This document shows positions 11,901 through 23,900 of a stretch of DNA of 25,678 bases, in pieces; the stretch's first letter is position 1; every line of letters starts with the position of its first letter. The notes beneath the pieces are model-generated. The model saw only the letters and a program-made list of their open reading frames with translations. It did not search any database and had not been told where the DNA came from. This DNA is from Apostichopus californicus (lineage: Eukaryota; Echinodermata; Holothuroidea; Aspidochirotida; Stichopodidae). The translations under genes and the position numbers were made by a program. Where the stretch lies: positions 1 through 25,678 of the forward strand of contig JAIPMN010000747.1 of the NCBI GenBank assembly GCA_020650975.1, given 5' to 3'.

Positions 11901-14900
11901 ACTCATTACCTCTCTGAAACAGTAACACTGAGGCCATTGCATGTGGTTTTGTAATATTCCTAACCTCACTCCTGTCTTTCTTGTAATGTGTTGTAATTGA
12001 CCAGCATTTTTGTGCCAGTCGCACGGCAAACTTACAGTCAGAGTGTGAACTGATGATGTAGGATGTAAACCAAACAGAATAACCGGCACTTCAAATTTAA
12101 AAAAAAAAATTCTAAATGACAAATAAATTTCCTGTCTTTTTTTCACACAGCTTTGATGGTTGCAGATGCCTGTTGTTTCTTTATGTGCCAGAATGGAGGA
12201 GTTGGTTTCTTCACAGCTGACCAGCAATCACGCTGTGTCTGTCAATCTCCATTCACTGGAGACTCATGCCAACAGGGTATGTATGGTACATTACTTTTCT
12301 GTAGACAATATAAATCAGTCTGGTGGTCTTGGCTTGTAAAGATTAAATGTGCAAACATCCATTTGGTCAAACTTCTTTGGGGAATGTAAAAATCCTTTTG
12401 GTATTTGGTAGAGGTCAAAGCTGATTTGAAGTCAAATGTAGTCTAGTCAAGTCTAGAGCTCAACCAGTCTTGATAGTTTTAATTCTGAAAGCAACGATTG
12501 CATGTTTAGTAAGTAGTTCAACGTACTTGGTAATTATTGCCGCCTTCGCAAGAACAAGAACCTTTAGTTTGTTTTATTTCGAGGGAGGTCAAGGATTCTT
12601 TCAGTTCAGCTTATGTCAAAGTTTGGAAAACAATGTAAATGCTTGTTTTTTTCAATGTAAGTCCAACTGTATAGCTCCGTTAATGGCACTTGAGATTAAG
12701 GTAAAGTCATTTAGTGATCTTTGGAGAAAATCCAGCCTATAGATATCAGCTGTTGAGATAATGCAAATTTTATTTAACACTTCTATCAGTTGAACCTTTT
12801 CTATGCAACCTCCCTTCACTACAGGCAGAGACCTTTGCGACCCGAATCCCTGCCAGAACAGTGGTTTCTGTATCCTCATGCAGACCTTTCTCTGTATTTG
12901 TGCACCCGGGTTTACGGGTACCACTTGTGATCTGAGTGAGTGTCATGTTTATTTCATATATTTGTCATATGTAACTTGTAATTCAATGCAAAAGGAGAGC
13001 AGGTCATGAGACCTTAACTTGCACTGAGCTAATGATGCTGTCTAGAAGTATAGTAGGAAAATTGCTGTAGTTTTTCGATTTTCTGCTTCTCGAAAACATC
13101 CCTGATATTTACAGCTTTAGCTAGAAACTGTTAACGTAATATAGTAGTTCAGTTTTCAGATCTTGCATAACAAATATAAGATTTGCAATATTGTTTATAT
13201 CATAAAATATTAGAGATTCTGAAGTTCTGTTTCCAACAACTGCTATATGTAGTTTCATTTGATGTAGCCATATTGTTGTCTTTAACTTGTATCATTTTGA
13301 TGTGTCTTAATCACCAGACATTAATTATCCCTTCTTTAGCTTATTTCTGCATCTCAGGACATTGATCATGACCATCCAAATGTGATGATAATATTTTGCA
13401 ACATCCCCAGGTTAGGAGACACAACAGACAGTTAGGAAAGTTGGTTATTCTTGCCATTCATTCTAATGCAACAAAAGAGACCACTTTGGAACTGTATGCA
13501 TGCATTTAAATTCACATTATTTGTTTCGAAATTTTAGTCGCAGGAGGTCCATTCACAGTGGTGTGTCCAGCCGACGTACTTGTCCTGACCATAGCAGGAA
13601 CTTCGCAGACTGCAGCTGCAACATGGAGAGAACCGGATGCACCTGGTTTCCAGTTTATCCAAAGTAGTCATGCACCAGGGGATGATTTTCCAGTTGGTGA
13701 AACCTCAGTAGCTTACTTATTTACAACTTCCCAGGGTTTCCAGACCTGTACTTTCTGTGTTACCGTCCAGGAAGGTGCGTATTTTTAATTTCCTTTTGTA
13801 AAGGAACTCAAGTCTGTGTTTACCTGCTGCTGTAACGATCACATAAGAAGTTCTGTATGTATTTGATATTTTCTGCATATATACTTCCTGCAGGGATTTA
13901 GAAACTAGCTTAGAGGTAAGATGTATCAGGTGCAAATTTTGTTAAGTTCCTGATGAGAGGCTCTGAATGTCCATACTGTGCTGTTGCAATGGACCCTTGA
14001 CAGAAAATAATGGATGTAACCATAGACAATGGTGATAAAAATGAAACATTATTTGACCATGGTTTCTCTTTCCAGAAAATGTTGGGACAATCCTTACAGT
14101 ATATACATTATATACTTATTATTAAAACTGCATCACTGTGGTAGTGTTCACTTTTTATTGTTTGTGTCATTTTATCAATTAACTAAGAGGAAAGATAATT
14201 ATTACAATTTCAGTCTGAAAGGGCAAGTATACATGGAGCCACCCTGTGTACTTTTGACAAATGTACGCCCTGTATATTTACAGATAGGAAACAGGTGAAA
14301 TGGGAACATGAAAGAATGGGCCAGTCTGAGCAATATTCATCTTTGACCCCTTACACATGGTCCATCCACCCACCCATACATGATACCAACTCCAGTAAAA
14401 GTGTACAAATATGAGTGATGAGATTTTTAAAGAGAGATAAGATCCCATTGTCATCCTTCCGTTTCATAATTCATTTCTAATTAAAATTATAGCATTTTCT
14501 TTGCTCTGTCTTTCATCAGTCACCTTAACTCAACCAACTGTGAATGATTGCGTGAACATGGAAGTGTTTACGCTGCAAGACCGCATGGCTGTACAATTTA
14601 TGGAACCTACTGCCGCTGATGATTGTGGCTCTGTTTTGCTGCCCTCAGCCACTGCTAGGAGTGGAGATTTCTTTCCAGTCGGTCAAACAGCCGTAACGTT
14701 TTCATTTTCAGATAGCTGTGGAAATATTGCTGTCTGCAATCTTGTTGTTACAGTTAATAATACAGGTAAAAATAGTTTCAAAATGTTGCTATAAAAAAAT
14801 TGAATTATTCTACTTTTACCTTTCGTTGATAATTGATCCCAGTTCAAACAGCGTAAGAAGCAAAGGTACAGAGTTAATCTATTTGACCTTGGTGTGGTAG

Positions 14901-17900
14901 ATAAGGTTATTTAAAAAAAATTGTTACCATGACAACAAAGGATGCAAGCCATTGATATGAAAAGTTTAAAATGTTAGACACGTGGATCTGGCTTGAATAT
15001 ACGTATTTGTCAATCCCATCAAAGTAATGAACATAAGAGAGTAGCAAACTCTTTGATATTTGCTGCGAATCTACTATTCCGTTTAATGATCTGTTTTATT
15101 ATTTCTAAAATATCTGTCTTGATTTTTTTGTAAGTATCTTCATCAAGCAGGTAATCCCCACTTTTTAACATACAGTACTTTTAATACAATGAGTAATTAG
15201 GTTATATATCAGCTAATTAGGTTGTATCTTGTCGGCAATAAATGCTATCGCACCGTTAGTTTGCTTGTAGGAGATTTCAACTAAACTTGTTCATCTATTT
15301 TGCTCAGATTACTGTGAGTAGTTGATTGATTTACTGAGTATGCAGTCTTTTTTTTTTGACAATATTATAATCACCACAAATCATCATTTGGGTTGTGACA
15401 GACACATCTTGTTCATGAGGTAGAAACATTTGTTTGCCATAGTTTCTGGACTGAGTGGGCTCAATAGCCACTGTAAGTCTATTTTCTTGACCTAGCCTGA
15501 ATGGGTACTGGAGTAGGATACATAACAAGCTGCAGAAGACTTTAGTTAGCAACTTCATCAAACCTAACGTATAGGCTATCTTTGCCTAACCTGTAAGAGT
15601 AGCCTACTGGAGTAGCATACATAACAAACTGCAGCAGTTTTTAATTGATCAAATTCATCAAACCTAGGCTATCTTGGCCTAACCTGTAAGATTACTGAAT
15701 TGCATACATAACAAGCTGGATAAGTTTTTAATTGATCAATTGCATCAAACCTAAGCTATCTTGGCCTATATCCCTGTAAGGGTACTAGAATAGCATACAT
15801 AACAAGCTGGAGCATTTTTTAATTGATCAACTTCATCAAATCTAGGCTATCTTGGCCTAACCTGAAAGGGTAATGGAGCAGCATACATAACAAGCTGCAG
15901 CAGATTTTAAATTGATCAATTTCATCAAACCTAGGCTATTTTAGCCTGTAATGTTACTGGAGTAGCATAAATAACAAGCTGCAGCAATTTTTAATTGATC
16001 AACCTCACCAACCCTAGGCTATCCTTAGCCTAAGCTAATGATGTACATTTTCATGAATATACTTGCCCTCAATCGTTTGAAATGATACTTGTATTGGACT
16101 GAATTATTATGAATCAGAAGTATGATAATCATATTATGGAACTGGGTAAAATTAATGTTAATATAATACTATAAATATTAATGGTACTAAAATGACAACT
16201 TATTGTTTTCCATTCAATATCCTCATGCAGTAGTGGATGTCACACCACCGTCTATCACAAATTGCCCGACAAATATTGTTCAAGTTACAACTTCGATGTC
16301 TAGTTTTGTAGTTGTCATGTGGGATGAACTTATTGTTGAGGATGTATCTCAACCTATTCAACAAATAGAAGGACCTGACGGATTCACTGCAGTTTTCCTA
16401 CTTGGAACAACCACAACTGTAAATTATGCGTATCAAGATAGTGTTGGAAATATTGGAAGGTGTTCGTTTGATGTTACTGTCAGGTGTAAGTATGAAGACT
16501 TGCTGTATGTCTTCACATATCTGCTTGCTTTTTTTCATATTTTCCCCCATTGCACTAGTGATAGGAATATTTAGTTCAACATTCATCAATAGTCAGATAT
16601 GCTGTCAACAGTGCCGGTGCCTACACTAAATAAGGTTTCAAGAAGTTTTGATATCTCGCATCAAATTAAATTGCACCCATTTTCATTAAGTTCCAAGCAC
16701 TATAAATTTATATGTGTATAGTAAACTTTATTTTTCTTTCTAAAGTAAAATATCATTGTGCCCAATTTCTGTTAGCATGAGAGCCAGGTATAAAAGGTTT
16801 TTGATTTGTTTTATTGTACTGCTACAACAATGAAAAAAAGTACCAAAATATTACTTCCATTTTACCCAGTTACCTTGGATACTACACCTCCTGATTGTGG
16901 AAATATTTTACCAGAGTTAACAGAGTGCATAAGTCCTGGTGCCAACAGCGTCATCATTGCCCTACCTCAACCATCGTGCTCAGATGACATGGGTACTGGC
17001 CGGATCCTCTCCAGTAGTCTTTCTTCGAATGAATTTTCTTTGGGAAATACAACAGTCAACGTCACATGCATAGATGATGCTGGAAACAGAGCAAACTGTC
17101 TTACTAGAGTTAGTGTTATTCAAGGTTAGTTTCCATTTGTACATAAATATCAATCACTTGTAACATATTTTGACTGAAAGAGCATGTTTGCCTGTTAGTT
17201 GTTAATTCGCTCAATAGCAAGAAGTAAAGGTCATCACCTCGTCGGTTCAAGATGAGGATCCAGTGGTGCAGGATTATCATCCAAGCAGGACCCCCAAAAG
17301 GAGATTTAATGTTTAATCCTTTTGTTTTAATTGTAAATTCGGAAGTATTCAGTAGAAAACAAAGGTCTGTATCATGTTGGAACTTTTTTTCAATTTTTCC
17401 ACATTAATCTACTTCTCAAAAGGACTGGTCAAGTAATAAGACATTCCTTTTTGGACAACTGAATGCTAATTATTGAGTAATCATATAAATTTTGTCATCT
17501 AGACAGGTAATAAACTAACGAATGGTTACGTACGTTTTGTCCTTAGCTGATGTCACCGCTAATTAATGATTGCATTGTTACATTGCATTTTAATAACATC
17601 AATCACACTTAGTCGATCTTGAACAAATTTAGCTCCTATTTATGATTCATGATTTCACGATTAGTTTATTGACAATCCATTTTTGTTTTTGTTTTAGTTT
17701 AGTTTTTTAGTATTTTTAGTGCTTTAGCTTGTATTAAGATTTCCATTTTGTCTTTGTGTCTGTTTATCAGTCTTTGTCACTCGTTAGTCTAACAGTGTGT
17801 TTGATTAAATTACCCCGAAGCCTGAATATTTATTAATCTGTTGTGAGTGGGAGCTTTTTTTCAATGAGGCGCAGACCATCCATTCTGATACGTACTTTAC

Positions 17901-20900
17901 TACTTTTCTTCTCCAGTGGAGGATCCCTGCTACTTTTTTCCTTGTGCCAATGATGGATTCTGCATCAACATAGGATCAGAATTTGTCTGTCTATGCCAGC
18001 CAGGATTTACTGGCATCCAGTGTGAAGAAGGTTAGTTCACCTATACTATTCTCCTGATGTGTCACTGTAGGAATTCAAGGCATAAATGGGTATATGAGAT
18101 CACCACTTAATGAAGATAACAAGCTTCTTTGTTCACAGGAAGCTTCGCCTTGGTCTGTCAGTTGAATATGAAAGTATTTAAGATGCTATATCGCCCACTT
18201 TGAAACAGAATATTTGATGCTTTTAAATATTTCAAGTAAACTTTTCAAAATAACACTATTCATATTTTCTGATAGAAGTCAAATAAGAAGTTCGGTTGGC
18301 TTCATGAAATGTAAAAAAAATCTGATTTTACAAAGTTGGATCTATTGAAAGTGTTGATGTTATGACCATAAAGTTTAGAAAATGATAGTCAGTCAGATAA
18401 TCAAAGAGCTTCAAAGTGTAATAATTTCGTGCAAAACAGAGACTTAAAATCTACCATTTAGTGAAGCTTTCACTCTGCAAGATTATTTTTCATATTGTTT
18501 ACTTTTTGTTTTATTTCATCCCTTATTTTTTTTAAAATTTTGATCTGAATTATTTCCAGTTCAAACTCCCTGTAGTCCTAATCCTTGTCTAAATGCTGGT
18601 TCTTGCAATCTCACTGATGTCAACGAATTCCGATGTATGTGTCCTCCTGGATTTACAGGACAAGTATGCGATCAAGGTAAGTATATCAGAAATACCAAAA
18701 AGAAACTCTCACAATCCTCACTGATTTTGATTGACCAGACACAGTTTCTCTTCGAATTAACCTGTAATAGATGTTGCATAGTTAATTCTGTTATGATATT
18801 CAAAATAAGTCGATGACCGTGGTGTACCAACGATCGTGCGATATCGATTGCGTCTCTATTTACACAAAAATTATATAAGTATTTTTTATTTGCTATGTTT
18901 ACTTTATAGTGTGGAAAACTGTGATGTATGTAAAGGCCTTAATTGCATACATTGGCTACCTCAAGTTGTAGCAGGGCAAACTTTTAATGGTAGTCTGGTC
19001 CTCCGAGACGACCAAATTTCTGATCAGACAACCAAAATTAGAAGTGGAGGTTGTCTGTTGGATGACCAGTTCTTTTCTTAAAATACAGATTGCATTGTAA
19101 CTAAATACCACCAAATAGGTAAACTGTTAAATTGGTATCACCACAAAAGCTTGTGTGATATTCACCCACCTACACATCTCTCCTACAATGTTCAAATTGG
19201 TCATTGTTATGTTTTCAGACAACCAAATTTGCTGTTTGGACAACCAATATGTACTGCCTTTGTTCTCCGGGGCAACCCGAAAAATCCCCTGAAAAATAAA
19301 ACTGCCCTGTGTGGTCATAAAGTTCAATTTCCTCCGAGCAACCCCTATAAACCGACCTCCAATATGTAGCCCTATAAAGCTGGACTCAAGCTAGACTAAA
19401 GTTTGATTAGATAGCTAATCCCTATATAGCTGGATTAACATAAATTTTATTAGATAGCAACGGAGATCAACTGCAAGAACATCATGCACTGGGCATTCTT
19501 TTGTGACCAAAGCACCTGCAGCCCTAGGATTGACATTGACTATCTCTGCTGGACAGTTGGTTGGAAAGTTATTGATAGGTCAAGATTAAAGACGTCCTGT
19601 TAGAGGCATTTTTCTTCATCCCTCAACACTCATACATTAGACATCTAATCCTGTTAATACTTTCCCCTTGTTTGTTCTTACCGTATGTGTTATCGGGCCT
19701 TATACTCACATATATTGTAAAAGTTTTTTATTGAGAAAGAATAAGAATTTAAATTTGATCATATCGGAATGGCATTGTACCTAGTTTTGTATACCCTCTT
19801 ATTCTTATGTAAGTTGTTTTAGTTGAAAAGAAGGATAATTAGTAATCTAGTACATAAACAACACACAGTTGTTGATGAAGACCTAATGGTTTCATCGAAC
19901 TACATTACTGGCCCACATTGTTGGTGAGGGAAGTTGCATCTGACCTAGGTCGCTGCTGCATTTAAAGGATTGTCTGGTTGCCCTTAGAAGTTACCTTAAA
20001 AAAACGAGAAATAATTTTCCAAACATGTTTTCAATATATGGTAACGCTAGTGTGGCTTTTGACAGAGAAACAACTTTTTAATCGTTTAGGATGGACATTT
20101 CAAATAGGCTTTGATCAGTAGAAAACCTAACGTCATCTTCGCAAACGCAGAATGCAAATTGCAACATTACCAAAGCTCCTCACATTTCCTACAGTAATCA
20201 CAACAAAAACCGCGTTTGAATGCAGATTAATTTCTTCCTTATAATTTTCAGTGAAATTTCTTATAAAATTATATATGTTTTAAAAAAATCGTTAAGCCAT
20301 CATATATGTAGTTCATCGGTGATTTTTGTGTAACACAAGATCAGTTTGAACATCATACTCTTCGTTGTTTATACATCGCGCTGTCCCAGCTCCAATGCGA
20401 AGGATGTTTGCATGTTGGCTACTCTAACGTTTACAATGGGACAGTTCTACGAAGCCTAAGCTTCTTGGTACTACATTCTGCTCTGACATCGATTTCGCCA
20501 AGTTTCATCTTTCGATGTTCCAAATACTTTTCAAGCTTCCTTTTACTAATATATAATAAGCAATCACCTGTGCGTGTACACGCGAGAGTGTATTTGCTGC
20601 GGAAATGGAGTGTTAACTTCAAGTCGCTCGTTTTGCCTATTTGCCTGCACTAAGTCATTCACCAAATTGATGCATTCGAACAACAGGGCTTTTGATGAGA
20701 AACTGGTGAATTTGAAAAACAGATTTCTACAAGAAGAAAATGTAAAATGGGGACATTTTTACATGGTTAGAAAGAGAAAAATAAGAACTATGAGGACAAT
20801 GTATCCAAATCTTCCACCAGCCAATTCCTTTAATGGCCAAAAGTCTTTGTTTAGGTCAATGTTGCTATGGTGAGTTTGGATACCGTCGACTGTATATTTG

Positions 20901-23900
20901 TATGCCCAAAAGGTAAGGAAGTCATTACTTCCGAAGTTATTTAATTGAACCAGAGAGTAGGTCGATTTGGGGAGGCTGGTTATAAAAAAGGAAATATTTT
21001 CTAAATTTAAAGAATGTAAGCTGCCATATCTAAAAGCACATCAACAAAATGTATACTTCCTGCAGAAACTGCATAGAATGTACAGAAACAACATTGTTTG
21101 TAGGTAGAATACTTCATTTGATCTATTTGTAGTAGTAGGAGCAACTCCAACAATAACTTGTCCAGGTGATGTTTATGTGGTGACAGATGGGACATTAGTA
21201 GATGCAGTGGTAAGGTGGATAGAACCTGGTTCAGTTGCAGGCTTTGTCCTCTTGACCCAAACTCACAGACCTGGTGATATATTTCCCGTTGGCCAAACTA
21301 CAGTGATGTACCTCTTCCTCGATACCACTGCAATTACAATTGTATCCTGTGAATTCATCGTTATGCACGAAGCAGGTATGCTACCCTTGTAAATCTTTCA
21401 GCTTTTTGAATGGCCAACTTACTGCTATAAATGATGTACTTCATTTGGTCCAGGTGTGTCTAGGTCATGATCTGTGGGTTATGTCAAGCATGTAGCAATA
21501 TCATTTAATTGTGTTGAGAGTGTAAACAACCATATCCTCCAGCAAATACTTAGTGTGCACTCAGTGTGCATTACGATCTTCCCTGCCTATAGCAAATACC
21601 ACCTAAGTCCCCTGTTTTTGGCCAAATACAGGGGAGATCGCATATCTACCCGAGTTGATAATGCATGCTAGCCATACTGAGCGGTCCTCTGCACAAATTA
21701 AGGATTAAACGCACAGTGTACCATTTCAGTGGTCAAGCTTAACTTGTCTTCACACAGGTACGTAGTGTGGGCCATTAGATCACTTGTGTTTGCAAAAATA
21801 CCATGGCTGGTCAATTAATTAGGTGCCCTCAACGATGAATCCTAATGGCAGTACTTGGGAAGTTTATACCCTGAAGTAACAAATTATTTATGCTCGAGTG
21901 ATGACTGTGTCTCTAAAGGCAGGCTAGATCGCCATGTGAGTTTTGAAAGTCAGTGTCCCACATATTTTGTTCATCTGTTTTATCTTCAGTCGATCTTGAA
22001 CCTCCCACTGTAAGCAACATTGCTGATGTAACAGTAACAGTTACAGAGGTGGGAGCTGCAGTCGAATTTGAAGAACCTACAGCTGTCGATGCTTCCAGCA
22101 CTGCTTATCTGGTGGCAGCTACTCACAGATCCGGAGATGTGTTACGGGTTGGTTCAACCATTGTGACTCATACCTTTTCAGATTTTTGTGGAAATACAGT
22201 GGATGCTGTATTTGTCGTCACAGTGAAGATCCGTAAGTAATAAAGAAGTTGAAACAGTGATATTTGTTCCTACAGTGGGCTTTATAGGTGCAAAATAGGC
22301 ATTGAATGAGATTTCCGCCTACGTGGTATATTGATACGACTGCCGGAACTGAGTACAAGAAGATCAACTTTTTTTTTTCTTAGAGTGCTGAATGTTTTGA
22401 AAATTTTGTAAACATCATTATTGCAAATATGAAAAGGTTAAATAAACTTCATACAAATCATATTTCTTTACATATATTTACAGCAACTCCATGTCCTGCT
22501 GACATCTTACAAACAACTGGTCTTGTGTTAACCCCTGTAACATGGATTGAAAGTAACGATGTAACGTTCCTTGTCCTGAATCGAAGTCACCAAAGTGGAG
22601 ATTCATTTCCTACAGGACAAACAACAGTAACCATTGAATACTTTGAAACTGCAAGCGGTGAACGTCTTCCCTGCACATTTACCATTACTCTTATTGGTGA
22701 GTTGATATGCACTCTCTAAAAGATATTAATTGAAACAATGTCATGGTTGATGCTTGACAATGATGTGAGAAAAAATTAGAATATTTTATTTGTTTGAGGT
22801 AGGCATATTCAGGAAAGGGGGGAGGGGGGCAATGGGTGGGTAATAGCACATTACTTGGACACAAAGTTGATGAGATACTTCTTGTGCTTCGCTTCAAAAC
22901 TTGAACAGTCAAATTTGTGAATTGGTCTAGTGGGCAGGGAGTGGTCTAACTAATACAATGAAAAAAGTATTATATACTGACTTGCATAAATTTACCTTTT
23001 ACCCAGAGACCTTGGATACTACACCTCCTGATTGTGGAAATATTTTTCCAGACTTAACAGAGTGCGTAAGTCCTGGTGCCAACAGCGTCCGCATTGCCCT
23101 ACCTCAACCTTCATGCTCAGATGACTCGGGTACTGGTCGGATCCTCTTCAGGGGTCCTTCCTCGAATGAATTTTCGTTGGGAAATACAACAGTCAATGTC
23201 ACATGCACAGATGATTCTGGAAACAGAGCACACTGTCTTACTAGAGTCAGTGTTGTTCAAGGTTAGTTTCTGATTGTTTATGTAGCCATGTTATGTATTC
23301 TGGTTGGGAGACTCAGTGCAACTAAGATGGCTTATCAATTTCGTTAATTCGCTCAATGGAAGCAGCAAGATTTCAAACCTTCTGGGCATTTAAGTCGTGG
23401 AACTAGTGGAAGATTATCATCTCATCAAGGCGGCCGCTTGATCCAAAGGGAGTTTAGAGTAAAATAATTTGTGAATTTGTTTAAAAATAGATTTGGAGTT
23501 CTGTTATTAACCGAGTACTGGAGTCACTGGATAATTCCTTTCAAAACTTCTGCATTTATTGGAAGTAGGGAAAAGGATTGCAGAAGTCCTGAGAAGGGTG
23601 TTATATTAGTTATATTGCTAGTTACATTATACAAAGAGTTAATCAAAATGAATGTTCATACTTGATCTAATAATCACTTCGTTTCCAAGGAGTCAACTTT
23701 CAGACGGAATGTCATGAGTAATATTTGATATGTTGATATGTTCTTTACTTCCATCTTCAGCTAACGTTCCCTGTAATTCTTTTCCTTGTATGAATGATGG
23801 ATTCTGCATCTCCATGGAAACTGAGTTTATGTGTACCTGCCAGCCAGGGTTTACTGGAAACCGGTGTGAAGAGGGTTAGTACGCCTAGATATTTTTACCT

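Noticed and set aside
12470-12924. 90-codon frames on both strands
   Set aside because: Both are intronic or overlap the EGF exon in another frame, and neither has domain similarity.
15331-15561. 76-codon minus-strand frame
   Set aside because: It partly overlaps the 84-99-bp minisatellite and has no recognisable domain.
20574-20873. 99-codon plus-strand frame, Lys/Arg-rich at its end
   Set aside because: It could be transposon debris, but no motif fixes a family; it does not fit the phase 1-1 pattern of the host gene.
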